Positions 43,176-52,113 are shown, counted from the first letter of the stretch. The stretch: DNA of 64,000 nucleotides from Citricoccus alkalitolerans (GCF_039528175.1 NZ_BAAALH010000003.1:1-64000), one strand, 5' to 3'. Notes: generated from the sequence alone by a model not told the origin. Made by a program: numbers and translations.

Positions 43176-43297
43176 TGGCCAAGAAGGTGGGGCCGACAGC
43201 CGGCGTAACCGCCGTTGAGCGACGCGAGCCGCCATATAGATCTGCGAGAACCGCGGCCACCTATCGCTGCGATTCACGCCATGTAGCCGCCTCCTGA
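43175..43297 (+). CDS. Truncated ORF coupled to the Type ISP gene
   Basis: 40 residues, MAKKVGPTAGVTAVERREPP onward. Its ATG overlaps the preceding stop (TAATG) behind GGGAGGAAAG, a very good ribosome site, so a second gene once followed here. The C-terminal part (YRCDSRHVAAS) runs into the dispersed repeat at 43283-43329, which probably cut it off. Confidence 0.5.
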   Translation: MAKKVGPTAGVTAVERREPPYRSARTAATYRCDSRHVAAS

Positions 43298-43329
43298 GGT
43301 CCGTGCCGTCGACTTCTGGAGCTGACACC
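43283..43329. repeat. Dispersed repeat, copy 1
   Basis: Core CTCCTGAGGTCCGTGCCGTC followed by GACTTCTGGAGCTGACACC. Shares the framework CGnCTCCTG-N3-T(C/T)CGTGCCG(T/C)CGAC and TGACACC with copies at 44034, 45532 and 52894, all in the same orientation. Probably the end of a mobile element or a small non-autonomous one. Confidence 0.6.
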
Positions 43330-43331
43330 TC

Positions 43332-43931
43332 TTAACTGGTGTAGCTCTCGCAGGACTCGACGGTATCCGCTGGAAGCCCCAGCTTTGCGCGGATCTTCTG
43401 TGCCGCAGCCGGACCATCCGACTCCACTGTCATCTGCTCGTAGGCGTCCACGACGGTGAAGTATTGGTCCACGTCTCTGGCTTCCGCCATGTTGGACAGG
43501 AACGCCATCTCCTCGTACTGAAAATCCACAAGGGTCTGGATGTCCTCTTGCACCGCGGTCGGCCATTCGGCTTCCTCGGCGGAGAAGGCAACTGCAACAT
43601 CTCGGCTTGCGTCTCGTGATTCAGCCGCCGCGTTCGTTAAGGGGGTCAACTCCGGGGTGCCACCAGCGTTGAGCGTGTCCACCGCCCCGAACAGCACATC
43701 GTTGTATCCATCGCCCACCTCGTTCGCTGAGCAGATGTGCTGAAGGTAGTGGGCGCCAGCTTCCTCCAGGTTCATCGGTTCCGACTCTGACTCGGGCGAC
43801 GGCGCGTTTTCGCTGGTTACCGCGGCCCCGGACGTTGAAGTGGCAGCCACTGTAGGTGTCCCCGCTTCACCCGATCCGCATCCTGTGACCACCAGCAGGA
43901 GCCCCAGCGTGCAGGCAAGTTTCCTCTCCAT
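43332..43931 (-). CDS. Lipoprotein of unknown function
   Basis: 199 residues; GGGGGAAG ahead of ATG 43931. Signal peptide LACTLGLLLVVTGC with lipobox VTGC, a Ser/Thr/Glu linker, then a helical domain with two further Cys (HICSANE and VESCESYTS) that may form a disulfide. No family recognised. It lies between copies 1 and 2 of the dispersed repeat, which suggests it moved as a unit or was trapped between insertions. Confidence 0.7.
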   Translation of the reverse strand: MERKLACTLGLLLVVTGCGSGEAGTPTVAATSTSGAAVTSENAPSPESESEPMNLEEAGAHYLQHICSANEVGDGYNDVLFGAVDTLNAGGTPELTPLTNAAAESRDASRDVAVAFSAEEAEWPTAVQEDIQTLVDFQYEEMAFLSNMAEARDVDQYFTVVDAYEQMTVESDGPAAAQKIRAKLGLPADTVESCESYTS

Positions 43932-44033
43932 ACTTCCCCCAACGAGTGAGTGTGACGTGGGATCTCATCGTATCTATCCAAGTCACACGCATGATCATGG
44001 TGGACAGGGGCCAGATTGAGATATGGCGTTCGT

Positions 44034-44080
44034 GCAGCCGACTCCTGACATCCGTGCCGTCGACCTCTGAAACTGACACC
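44034..44080. repeat. Dispersed repeat, copy 2
   Basis: CCGACTCCTGACATCCGTGC then CGTCGACCTCTGAAACTGACACC. Closest to copy 1 in the half GTGCCGTCGACnTCTG-N4-CTGACACC. Confidence 0.6.
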
Positions 44081-44195
44081 AGATGACTACTGCCGCTCCA
44101 TCGATACTCTTCATAACTAGCACGCATAAGAGCATTGAATGCGTGCATGGTATAGTTTATGCAGGCATTATTCGCAACAAGGATGGAGCGCACAT

Positions 44196-45212
44196 ATGAC
44201 CGATCCGAGCGGCCGCGCCAAAGGCGGCGTGGCACGGGCTTCCAAGATGACCCCCGCACAGCGGAAGGAGTCGGCACAGAAAGCTGCAGCCGCCCGTTGG
44301 GCCACGCCCGAACCCAAGCGGGCCATCTCTGGTTCTGCCGACCGTCCACTGATGATCGGCGACGCCGCGATCGAGTGCTATGTTCTCGACGACGGGACGC
44401 GTGTGATCACACAGGGAGCAATGCTGACCGCACTCGGCCGCAGTCGGCGAGTGAACACTAAGCCGGGCGACGATATTACCTTGCCGCCGATTCTCCGAGC
44501 TCAGGCGCTTCGCCCCTTCATCTCGGACGAACTCATCGAAGATGCCCGCCCGATCAGCTTCGTCACCCCCTCCGGTGTTCGAGCCAACGGATACCGAGCC
44601 GACGTGCTACCTCAGGTGTGCGAAGCATGGCTCTCGGCTCGCAGCGCTGACACACTTCTCAAGAGTCAGCACCCGATCGCTACCGCCGCCGAGATTATTG
44701 TTCGTGGGCTTGCTCGCGTCGGCATCATCGCACTCATTGACGAGGCCACTGGATATCAGGACGTCCGCGCCCGCGATGCGCTGGCCAAGATCCTAGAGGC
44801 GTACGTCGCTGACGAGTTGCAGCCATGGGTGAAGACGTTCGACGTTGACTTCTACAAGGAGATGTTTCGCCTCCGGGAACTGCGGTTCGACCCGTCTTCT
44901 CTGAAGAAGCCTAGTTACTTCGGCCACTTGACGAACGACGTCGTGTATAGGCGCGTTGCCCCTGGTGTGTTCGATGAAATCAAGGCGGAGCGAGCGAAGG
45001 ACGAGAAGAAGCGCAAGGCAAAGTTCCATCAGCAGCTCACGACCGAGGTTGGTCACCCCAAGCTCCGCGAGCACATCGCTTCGGTCACGACGATCATGAA
45101 GCTCAGCGACGACTGGACGGACTTTAAGGCGAAGCTTGACCGAGTGCACCCCATCATCGACCCCAATCAGCCTCAGCTGTGGGAGGACGAGATCCTCGAG
45201 TCGGCGCACTGA
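44196..45212 (+). CDS. P63C domain protein
   Basis: 338 residues from ATG 44196, GGATGGAG upstream. After a KGGVARASKMTPAQRKESAQ start (a segment seen in phage and plasmid antirepressor-like proteins) the C-terminal half shows the P63C pattern: ALIDEATGYQDVRARDALAKI, PWVKTFDVDFYKEMFRLREL and YFGHLTNDVVYRRVAPGVFDE. The P63C domain is named after a phage protein and is found in phage and mobile element genes of unknown role, some proposed as regulators. It lies in DNA of lower GC between repeat copies 2 and 3. Confidence 0.82.
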   Translation: MTDPSGRAKGGVARASKMTPAQRKESAQKAAAARWATPEPKRAISGSADRPLMIGDAAIECYVLDDGTRVITQGAMLTALGRSRRVNTKPGDDITLPPILRAQALRPFISDELIEDARPISFVTPSGVRANGYRADVLPQVCEAWLSARSADTLLKSQHPIATAAEIIVRGLARVGIIALIDEATGYQDVRARDALAKILEAYVADELQPWVKTFDVDFYKEMFRLRELRFDPSSLKKPSYFGHLTNDVVYRRVAPGVFDEIKAERAKDEKKRKAKFHQQLTTEVGHPKLREHIASVTTIMKLSDDWTDFKAKLDRVHPIIDPNQPQLWEDEILESAH

Positions 45213-45945
45213 CGATGAAAGCGCCCATCCTGACGTGGTGTTAAGCAAACGCGGGAGGCCCCGTCGGCGCTGCCTTGGGGGGCGCTTCCATACGGCCTGC
45301 CACGGCCCGAAGTGCGCCGGGGCATCCCGTCAGAAAAAACCGGACCGGTACCTGTAGATGATGCCCTGCTAGGGGGTGCCGAATCCGGCGTCGGAGGGGA
45401 ACTTTTGGCCATCGGCGCCGGTACCCGTGAACCAGTGTTGCCGCGACGCAACTGGCCTATGGAACGCTCTCGGCCTAATGCACGAGGCAGGTTCCAGCAC
45501 GTCTCACCAAACAATCCCTTTGCGAACAGCGTTGGTGATTAAGGCCCGGCGTCAGTGCACCCGACTCCTGGCATTCGTGCCGCCGACTCTTGAAATGACA
45601 CCCCGTCCGTAAACGACCGATTCTGACCCGGTGGCTTTTGATGCTCAGACGCTGCTTCGTGCGCCGCCTCGCAAGCCAAGTACGAAAGTTCAAGCTTCTC
45701 CGTGAAGCCTCCGGCGGATTCTGACCCCTATCGCAGCGTCTCCGCATGTGGCCCCAAACTCTGCCGCGGCTTGTCGGCCACGGCACGTCCGGATCGGCCG
45801 CCGGCAGGATCCACGGCTATGGTGATGGGACACGGTTGAGCCAACAGCCGCAGGTAATCTGACAGCAGCCGACCGTATCGCGGGCCCCAGAACATTAGGG
45901 GACCGGTCCGGATCCTGGCTGCACCGAGGCGCTGGAGGCCCGAGC
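45213..45945. other. Gene-free stretch containing dispersed repeat copy 3
   Basis: About 730 bp with no supported gene. Besides the repeat at 45532-45619, the string GATTCTGACCC occurs twice (near 45623 and 45716), so the stretch looks like layered remnants of insertions. It must also hold the promoter of the GAF-ANTAR gene. Confidence 0.5.
45532..45619. repeat. Dispersed repeat, copy 3 (long form)
   Basis: 88 bp matching copy 4 (52894-52981) without gaps, with about 10 mismatches (roughly 89% identity by eye). Both end in CCGTAAACGACCG. Copies 1 and 2 align only to the central 47 bp. Confidence 0.7.
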
Positions 45946-46677
45946 ATGGCTATTGAAGCCAAGACAACCGTCAACGAGTATTTGTACGGAAAGATTCTGG
46001 AATTCGATGAGGTGGAAGCGTTCTTGGATGCGCTGACGCGCCTGGCGGTCCATGAGCTCTCCGACGGAGGCGAGGACGTGCTGTGCGGGATCACGCTGTT
46101 GCGTAAACGGCGCGCGGGCACCGTGGCCAGCAGCAGCGAAGAGGCGCAGGACGTAGATGAAATCCAATACGGCTACCGTGACGGCCCCTGTCTGTCCGCC
46201 TCACGAAACCAAGTGACGGTGAAGGTCTCCGACCTGCAGAATGACGACCGGTGGCCCGACTATGCCAGGGACGTTTCACAGCGCGGCATCCGCTCGGTCC
46301 TGGCCATCCCCTTCGAGCTGGAAGCCGGGGACGGGGCGGCCTTGAACCTGTACTCTGCCGAACCAGGGAAATTCACGGACGCCAAGGTCGAGGCCGCCCA
46401 GAACTATGCCCAGCAAGCATCGCAAGCGCTAGCCCTGTCCCTGCGCCTGGCCAAGCACCGCGAGGCCGAAGCCGACGTGCTCGAAGCAATGAAATCTCGC
46501 ACCACGATCGATCTTGCCGTGGGCATCATCATGGGCAAGAACGGCTGCAGCCAGGAAGACGCGGTCCGCATCCTCAAGTCAGCTTCGACGAGCCGCAACA
46601 TCAAGCTCCGCGAAATCGCGGCCGGCGTCGTCGCATCTACTGGAACTGAACCTCCCGGCACACACTTCGACCGCTAA
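45946..46677 (+). CDS. GAF-ANTAR domain RNA-binding regulator
   Basis: 243 residues, GGAGG ahead of ATG 45946. GAF sensor domain about 25-160 (DGPCLSASRNQVTVKVSDLQ, IRSVLAIPFEL) and a C-terminal ANTAR domain (MKSRTTIDLAVGIIMGKNGCS...AVRILKSASTSRNIKLREIA). ANTAR proteins bind two-hexaloop RNA structures and act as antiterminators; GAF-ANTAR forms are widespread in actinobacteria and linked to stress. Its partner RNA is not evident. A second one lies at 53026-53790. Confidence 0.88.
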   Translation: MAIEAKTTVNEYLYGKILEFDEVEAFLDALTRLAVHELSDGGEDVLCGITLLRKRRAGTVASSSEEAQDVDEIQYGYRDGPCLSASRNQVTVKVSDLQNDDRWPDYARDVSQRGIRSVLAIPFELEAGDGAALNLYSAEPGKFTDAKVEAAQNYAQQASQALALSLRLAKHREAEADVLEAMKSRTTIDLAVGIIMGKNGCSQEDAVRILKSASTSRNIKLREIAAGVVASTGTEPPGTHFDR

Positions 46678-46863
46678 ACAACCTGACGGTGTGCCACCAC
46701 TCCTACGCCGTCAGCGCCACGCGGCCCCAGTTTCCAACCAGAATCGGGGCGAGGACGACGGGGTCCGGGGTCGGGGGCGTGTCCTTGCGGGGACCTCGGT
46801 GAATCGGGCTCGTGCTGCCAAGGGGCAAGGGCCGGACGCGCTCGTGGCCGGCCCGGTTGAATC

Positions 46864-46905
46864 AGCCACAGGCCCCTGCCGGTTCTCCGGCAGGGGCCTG
46901 TGGCT
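46864..46905. terminator. Bidirectional terminator hairpin
   Basis: AGCCACAGGCCCCTGCCGG and its exact complement (19-bp stem) flank TTCT, between the rightward GAF-ANTAR gene and the leftward CBS gene. No long T-run, as often in high-GC actinobacteria. Ends about 20 bp from the CBS stop. Confidence 0.75.
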
Positions 46906-46927
46906 GGCTTCAGGGGAGGCCGTGGAG

Positions 46928-47344
46928 TCAGTCCTGGGAGATGACTTCCAGCAACTCACCGACGCGGTCGTCGGGCCAATTGCGGGCGACGTCGGCCTGG
47001 CTGAGCATGCCGACCAGGTCGTGGCCGTCGATGACCGGTAGGCGGCGGACCTGGTGTTCCTTCATGGTCTGAATGGCTTCCTCGATGCTGTCGTCGGCGC
47101 CGATGGTCACCGGCTTGCCTTGGGCGAACTCGCCGGCCGTGGTTTGACGTGGGTCGCCGCCGGCAGCCAGGCACTTGATCACGATGTCCCGGTCTGTGAC
47201 GACGCCTTTGAGACGGTTGTCCTCCCCGCAGATGGGCAGTTGACCCACATCGAGGTCCTTCATCTTGCGGGCGGCCTCTTCCAGGGTCTCGTTCTCGCCG
47301 ATGCACTCAGCTCCGGCAGTCATGACTTCGCGTGCGGTTTTCAT
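46928..47344 (-). CDS. Tandem CBS domain protein
   Basis: 138 residues; GGAGAGGAGCACC before ATG 47344. Two CBS motifs: VMTAGAECIGENETLEEAAR ... LPICGEDNRLKGVVTDRDIV and PVTIGADDSIEEAIQTMKEH ... LPVIDGHDLVGMLSQADVA. Stand-alone CBS pairs bind adenine nucleotides and tune other proteins; close relatives are dormancy/stress proteins in actinobacteria. It follows the DUF4383 gene by 43 bp on the same strand. Confidence 0.88.
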   Translation of the reverse strand: MKTAREVMTAGAECIGENETLEEAARKMKDLDVGQLPICGEDNRLKGVVTDRDIVIKCLAAGGDPRQTTAGEFAQGKPVTIGADDSIEEAIQTMKEHQVRRLPVIDGHDLVGMLSQADVARNWPDDRVGELLEVISQD

Positions 47345-47387
47345 GGTGCTCCTCTCCGCAGGGGATGGTGTGGATGGTGGTGGGGGA

Positions 47388-47888
47388 TCAGTACTTGGGT
47401 GAGGCCGCGGTCAACTCCGTGGTGTGCTTCCTCCGAGGCAGGAAGGACAGAGCGACCATGGTCACGCCAAGCCCAAGGTGTAGCCAGTTGTCGGCGGTGT
47501 TGAATGGCACGAAGTTCGCCGGGGAGTCGTGTCCGATGAACAGGCCGTAGAGCCACAGCAAGAGATAGACGACGCCGCCCCACAGCAGGTAGTGCCGTGC
47601 CATGGTCCCTGTCCGAGCCAGTACCAGTCCGGCGATGCCGTAGAGCAGGTGGACGATGTTGTGCAGGATCGAGACCTGGAAGATGCCCATCAGCATGGCT
47701 TCGGAGTGGTGTCCGGCAAATTGCATGGTCTCGTAGTTGGTGGTCAAGCCCGGGATGAACCCGGCGATGCCGACCAACAAGAAGACGACACCGTAGATCA
47801 TCGCCACGATCTGAACCGGGCTACGACCCGGGGCGTCACGTTCGGCGGTGGTGCGATGTGTGGGGGGCCGGTCAGGGGTGGTGCTCAT
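47388..47888 (-). CDS. DUF4383 membrane protein
   Basis: 166 residues with four membrane helices (IVAMIYGVVFLLVGIAGFIPG; SEAMLMGIFQVSILHNIVHLLYG; HYLLWGGVVYLLLWLYGLFIG; WLHLGLGVTMVALSFLP). The NIVHLLYGIAGL motif and the FNTADNWLHLGLG ending are typical of DUF4383, a family common in actinobacteria with unknown function. Upstream of the CBS gene, probably one operon. Confidence 0.85.
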   Translation of the reverse strand: MSTTPDRPPTHRTTAERDAPGRSPVQIVAMIYGVVFLLVGIAGFIPGLTTNYETMQFAGHHSEAMLMGIFQVSILHNIVHLLYGIAGLVLARTGTMARHYLLWGGVVYLLLWLYGLFIGHDSPANFVPFNTADNWLHLGLGVTMVALSFLPRRKHTTELTAASPKY

Positions 47889-48107
47889 GGTCTGTCCTTC
47901 CGAGAGATGACGTCTGGCAGGTAATCAGCCATAGTCCGATCATGTCCCGGCGTTCGCACCGCCGTGAAGACCCGAGACACCCGGAATCGGTGAGCTGTCC
48001 GATGGTCATGGCGTGGAATACGAGGAGCGGCCCGCGTGTTGTCTGCAGTCCATGACCATCGGCCGGGCGACTGGCCTCATCCCGCCGCGGAGGCTGATCA
48101 GACTTCC

Positions 48108-48407
48108 ATGTCCACCGATTTCGATACTCCACGCAAGAACGACGATGAGTTCTCCGAGGAATCCATTGAGGCGCTCAAATCCCATCGTGCCGACACCCAG
48201 TCCGCCGTGGTGGACGAGGATGAGACCGCCGCCGCGGAGGGATTCGAACTTCCCGGTGCCGACCTCTCCGGGGAGGAGTTGATGGTCCGGGTGCTTCCTG
48301 CCCAGGTCGACGAGTTCACCTGTGCCTCCTGCTTCCTGGTCCGTCACCGGTCCCAGGTCGCGAAGGAGAAAGACGGTCTGCTGTACTGCACCGATTGCGA
48401 AGACTGA
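48108..48407 (+). CDS. DUF4193 zinc-binding protein
   Basis: 99 residues, MSTDFDTPRKNDDEFSEESI at the start, matching DUF4193. An acidic N-terminal half (SAVVDEDETAAAEGFELPGAD) leads to a C-terminal zinc site with FTCASCFLVRHRSQ and LYCTDCED. ATG 48108 follows GGAGG at a long distance. DUF4193 is a near-universal chromosomal gene in actinobacteria; this copy is likely a paralogue carried on the element. Confidence 0.85.
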   Translation: MSTDFDTPRKNDDEFSEESIEALKSHRADTQSAVVDEDETAAAEGFELPGADLSGEELMVRVLPAQVDEFTCASCFLVRHRSQVAKEKDGLLYCTDCED

Positions 48408-48731
48408 ATCCAGGCCGCCGGCTGAGTCGGGGCTCGGATGGCGGGCCCGAAGTCCCGTCTAACCGAACACAAGGACCGGTCCACGTGCCGATCTGTATCC
48501 TCCCGGGGCCGTGGTGGCACTCGGTGCCCTAGACGAGCTGGGGGCAAGCCTGGCAATCGCGTGTGGACGTCCTTGTCGCGCCATCTGCCGATGAGGCAAG
48601 GTGAGCGGTAGCGTGCCCGACACAGCCGGACGCGCCCGGCTTTGCCCCGATGCAAAAACGCAAGGGGCACCCGGCCCACGACTGGCCGCTGGCTCCGACT
48701 CGAGGAGCCTCGAACCAAGGAGATACCTGTC
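48408..48731. other. Gene-free stretch upstream of the hemerythrin gene
   Basis: About 320 bp. No ORF is supported. It should hold the promoter of the hemerythrin gene; no clear hexamers were picked out. Confidence 0.35.
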
Positions 48732-49307
48732 ATGACTGAAAACACCATCGATGGACAGCAATCCGATGCCGTGGACATCCTCACAGCCGACCACCGCGCC
48801 ATGCTTGAGCTGCTGGGCCAGATTGAAAGCACTGCAGACGCCGACGAGCGACGCGACCTGGCAGACACCGTGATCGCCGAGGTGATGCGCCATGCTGTGG
48901 CCGAGGAGATGTTCGTCTACCCGGCTATGGAGAAGCACCTCCCGAACGGTGCCGAAGAAGTCGAGCACGATAAGAAGGAGCATGACGAGCTTGTCCAGGT
49001 GATGAAGCGGATCGAGGACATCAATGCCTCCGACCCCGAGTTCATGGATTGCGTCCGGGAAATGGAGAGCCAGTTGCGCCACCATATCGACGACGAGGAA
49101 TCTGACCAGTTCCCCCAGCTTCGGGCGAGCATCCCGGCCGATGAGCTCGTCGAGATTGGACAGAAGGTCGAGAACGCCAAGAAGATCGCTCCCACGCGGC
49201 CGCATCCCAATGCGCCCCACTCGGAACTGTTCCACAAGACCATCGGTCCCGGGGTGGGCATGGTTGACCGGCTCCGGGACAAGCTCACCGGCCGGAAAAC
49301 CGACTAA
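48732..49307 (+). CDS. Hemerythrin-like (HHE) protein
   Basis: 191 residues; AAGGAG nine bases before ATG 48732. The iron ligands of the HHE fold are spread over VDILTADHRAMLELL, RHAVAEEMFVYPAME, HDKKEHDELVQ and LRHHIDDEESDQFP. Such proteins bind a di-iron centre and sense or buffer oxygen or nitric oxide. The C-terminal extension ends in a basic segment. Its neighbour at 49315 begins eight bases after its stop. Confidence 0.88.
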   Translation: MTENTIDGQQSDAVDILTADHRAMLELLGQIESTADADERRDLADTVIAEVMRHAVAEEMFVYPAMEKHLPNGAEEVEHDKKEHDELVQVMKRIEDINASDPEFMDCVREMESQLRHHIDDEESDQFPQLRASIPADELVEIGQKVENAKKIAPTRPHPNAPHSELFHKTIGPGVGMVDRLRDKLTGRKTD

Positions 49308-49314
49308 GCGCCGT

Positions 49315-49665
49315 ATGGCGATCAACTACAACGCCTGTTTCGGCGACGCCGAGTACATGGCCAGCATCAGCGATCCGACACGGCGCGGCCTGATCGGTCC
49401 CGTCGGCTGGTTCAGTGACATCTTCATCGGCAAGGGCACCACGGCGGACGTCGACGGGGTTGTGCGCGGTGCGGATGCCGTCCTGGACACCGTGCCGATA
49501 CCGGTCTCGGAGGACTGGGAACCGGACGTCTACACGGCTGCCCTGAAGAGAGCCGGCTGGGAACCGCTGAATTCCTTGCCGGACCGTCCTGTCCGGCAAT
49601 TTCCGGTCCGGAGTGCCGAAAGCGCTGCCGTCGACGACGGAGATGCCGACGTGGCATTGGCCTAG
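49315..49665 (+). CDS. Hypothetical protein downstream of hemerythrin
   Basis: 116 residues from ATG 49315. MAINYNACFGDAEYMASISD is followed by FSDIFIGKGTTADVDGVVRGADAVLDTVPIPVSEDWEPDV. No family or motif recognised; no ribosome site is obvious, so translation may be coupled to the hemerythrin gene. The tail is acidic. Confidence 0.5.
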   Translation: MAINYNACFGDAEYMASISDPTRRGLIGPVGWFSDIFIGKGTTADVDGVVRGADAVLDTVPIPVSEDWEPDVYTAALKRAGWEPLNSLPDRPVRQFPVRSAESAAVDDGDADVALA

Positions 49666-49690
49666 GGCCCGCCCTCCACCAAGACCGACC

Positions 49691-49728
49691 NNNNNNNNNN
49701 NNNNNNNNNNNNNNNNNNNNNNNNNNNN
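49691..49728. other. Assembly gap (38 N)
   Basis: A run of 38 N. True distance and order across it are unknown, so genes at 49.77 kb and beyond may come from a different place than those before it. Confidence 0.99.
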
Positions 49729-49766
49729 TCCCCAAAGGAAGGCGGCCGGCCTGGTTCTTGATCAGA

Positions 49767-49970
49767 TCAGAGTGGGCGGACCGATGAGGCCTGCATGCCC
49801 TTGGCGCCCTGCTCGGCTTCGTACTCGACCTTTTGGTCCTCTTGGAGTTCGCGGAAGCCGCCGCCAACGATGGCGGAGAAGTGCACGAAGATGTCAGCGG
49901 AGTTATCGTCCGGGGCGATGAAGCCGAAGCCCTTCTCAGCGTTGAACCACTTGACGGTACCGGTGGCCAT
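49767..49970 (-). CDS. Cold shock protein (CspA family)
   Basis: 67 residues from ATG 49970. MATGTVKWFNAEKGFGFIAP and ADIFVHFSAI carry the RNP1 (KGFGFI) and RNP2 (IFVHF) motifs of single-domain OB-fold cold shock proteins. Binds single-stranded RNA or DNA as a chaperone. The long gene-free upstream region fits the long 5' leader usual for csp genes. Confidence 0.95.
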   Translation of the reverse strand: MATGTVKWFNAEKGFGFIAPDDNSADIFVHFSAIVGGGFRELQEDQKVEYEAEQGAKGMQASSVRPL

Positions 49971-50548
49971 GGATGCCTCTTTCATTGACGGTCTACCTGC
50001 CGAGCCTTCGTCGAGGGCGAAGCGGCGTGTGCAAGCCTCATCCCAGTGCGCCGGTCGGCCGTGAGGGTCCATCCGGCCCGCAATGAAGACGGACTTACTG
50101 CTACTACGACTTCTGTGTCTACCGTACGAGACAACCAATCAACGGACCAGCGCCCAGGCGCATGACAGTTCGTTCCCTTTCGGGTGCAACGGGGCAGCTA
50201 ATCGTCCGAGAGCTTCACGAGTCTTGCATGGCTAGGTAACGGTGTGGCCTGCCGGCTCAGACGACCGAGAGGACCGATGGTGAGCGCGCAGGATGACGCG
50301 GAGCGATCCATACGCCGTTCTTGGCCGATAGCCGGCTCAAGCGCTGAGCTTCCGTCTGAAATTCTGCGTGTTCGCGATCCATCAGGGCCCTCCCACTCCG
50401 ATAGCTTTTCCGCTCAGGAAACTGTCACTTGGTTTCCTTAGAAGCAACCAAATATCTGACGGCCCGTGACCAGCGGGCGAAGGTTACCAAGCGCCTGGGT
50501 CGCTGTTACCTTGGGGAATTCGAGCAGCCCCCTCTGCCAGGGAGAACA
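49971..50548. other. Gene-free stretch upstream of csp
   Basis: About 580 bp, no supported gene on either strand. Likely holds the csp promoter and leader on the minus strand and the promoter of the gene at 50549 on the plus strand. Confidence 0.4.
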
Positions 50549-50890
50549 ATGAACGACGTACCAAACCATGACCAGCTACCCCTGCCGGACTATGACCACA
50601 TCCCACTGGGGACATTGCCCACCAGGATCACCGGACTCAGCCAGGAGCAGGTGAACCAGCTACTGATCTACGAGACCGCGCATGGCAATCGACTTCCGGT
50701 GGTCCAGGTGCTGGAACGACGCCTCGATGCCTTGCGCAACGGTGCTGAGCCGTCTGGTCCGGCCGTGCCTGATACACCCGAAGTCGGTGAGGGCCGTGCT
50801 GGTTCACCGGTCTCCCCGCAGACATCCGGCCCGAACGTCGTTCCACCCTTTCACGGCAACCCCGCCTACCCTTCGCAACCGGATAAGTAG
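50549..50890 (+). CDS. Conserved hypothetical protein
   Basis: 113 residues, GGGAG before ATG 50549. LPDYDHIPLGTLPTRITGLS and QLLIYETAHGNRLPVVQVLERRLDAL look like a conserved actinobacterial family that reads a DYDxLPLGxL motif, then a short helical bundle, then a Pro/Ser/Gly tail. Function unknown. Confidence 0.65.
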   Translation: MNDVPNHDQLPLPDYDHIPLGTLPTRITGLSQEQVNQLLIYETAHGNRLPVVQVLERRLDALRNGAEPSGPAVPDTPEVGEGRAGSPVSPQTSGPNVVPPFHGNPAYPSQPDK

Positions 50891-51069
50891 ACCCCAAAAC
50901 GAACGGATTCCCAGAGCAAGCCGCGGCCGGTTCGATCGGGCAGCAGGGTCCATCAATGCGGCCGAGGACACCAGAGCTCACAGGGGATTCCACGACCGAA
51001 ACGGTCTGCGGAAAGCAACCATGAGACCCCTCGGCCTGCGGACGCAAGGCCATGGATGGAGAGGTAGAC

Positions 51070-51495
51070 ATGATCGACGGGGTGCCCTTGATCAGTAGCC
51101 TCGCCGAGCTGGAGGCCTTGCTTGAGCAGGATGCCAATCTCTACGTACGGTACTCCGAGGGTTACGACGCGGACCGCAACGGTGGCAGCCTCGACACCGA
51201 AAGCGGCCTGGAGTTGCCTGGTCTATCGGTCAACCCGCTCCACCCGGAACCATGGTGGACGCGTCCGGCGGCCGACTGGCTGGCCCGGCAACTGTGTCAG
51301 TACAAGCAACTGCAGGACAAAAACCCTGACCGGTTCGCCTGGGTGCTGCGCGGCCAGTGTGTCGGACGCGGCCCAGACTGTGAGCCCCTGATGGTCCACG
51401 TGGTACCGGTCGCCCGGCTGGCACAGCCCCTGCTGGCCGAAGCAGAACGCGTCTATCACCAGCGCTTCGACGTCGGCCAGGGCCCGGAGGACTGA
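51070..51495 (+). CDS. DUF6098 family protein
   Basis: 141 residues from ATG 51070, with GGAGAGG ahead. ANLYVRYSEGYDADRNGGSL and DTESGLELPGLSVNPLHPEP match the DUF6098 pattern, followed by WWTRPAADWLARQLCQY. Known only as a conserved actinobacterial protein; function unknown. The start choice is set by the ribosome site (ATG 51052 is an in-frame alternative). Confidence 0.75.
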   Translation: MIDGVPLISSLAELEALLEQDANLYVRYSEGYDADRNGGSLDTESGLELPGLSVNPLHPEPWWTRPAADWLARQLCQYKQLQDKNPDRFAWVLRGQCVGRGPDCEPLMVHVVPVARLAQPLLAEAERVYHQRFDVGQGPED

Positions 51496-51657
51496 CCCAC
51501 CGCGGCTCACGCCGGAGACAACGAATTCAGTTCTGACACCGTTACTTTCGTGCCGACGCATTCGTTCGCCCAGTCGGAGTCGTTCCGCGGGCCGTATCGC
51601 GCCAGCTCGGCACGTCCCTCTCCCGGCCTACGCTGTGCGGATTCGCCCCTGGCTGGA

Positions 51658-52113
51658 TCATGTCTCCAGGTTCTGGGAGAGGTTTTCGAAGGTGGCCTCG
51701 GGATCAACATTGCCCCGCCAGTCCCTGGCCGTGGGACTGAAGACCGGAATGCCGAACATATCCCGCGTCGTATCGAAGGGGTCCGGGCCAGCGGACCCAA
51801 TAATGTTGTTGGACGGCAATCCGTGGATATAGACGCCCAGTAACGGCTTTCGGTCCTGCCAAGCCTTCTCGATCTCGTACCGCACCCATTTCCGTGTAGC
51901 CGTTTGATTGCCGATCAGAACGATCACAGCCTCACTCTGGGACAGTTGATCATCGATCCTTCCGCGGATCGCCTCGGTCCCATTTCGGTGCACCTGATAC
52001 CATGCCTGACTATTGAGCAATGGCTGGCCCTACAGTGCGTTAATGCTTCGAACGAGACGGACGCGCTCGAGGTCCCGCTCGTAGTCGAAGCTGTAGTACA
52101 CCGTCTTTGCCAT
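51658..52113 (-). pseudogene. TIR-like (ThsB/DUF1863-type) gene interrupted by an amber codon
   Basis: From ATG 52113, with GGAGGG just upstream, the frame reads MAKTVYYSFDYERDLERVRL VRSINAL and then TAG (52030-52032, codon 28). In the same frame it goes on GQPLLNSQAWYQVHRNGTEA, then IDDQLSQSEAVIVLIGNQTA and RKWVRYEIEKAWQ, typical of TIR_2/ThsB proteins, to TGA at 51658. The full frame would be 151 residues. In Thoeris defence such proteins make a cyclic ADP-ribose signal after phage infection; no ThsA effector lies nearby. It may be a decayed gene, restart at TTG 52020, or be read through. Confidence 0.7.
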
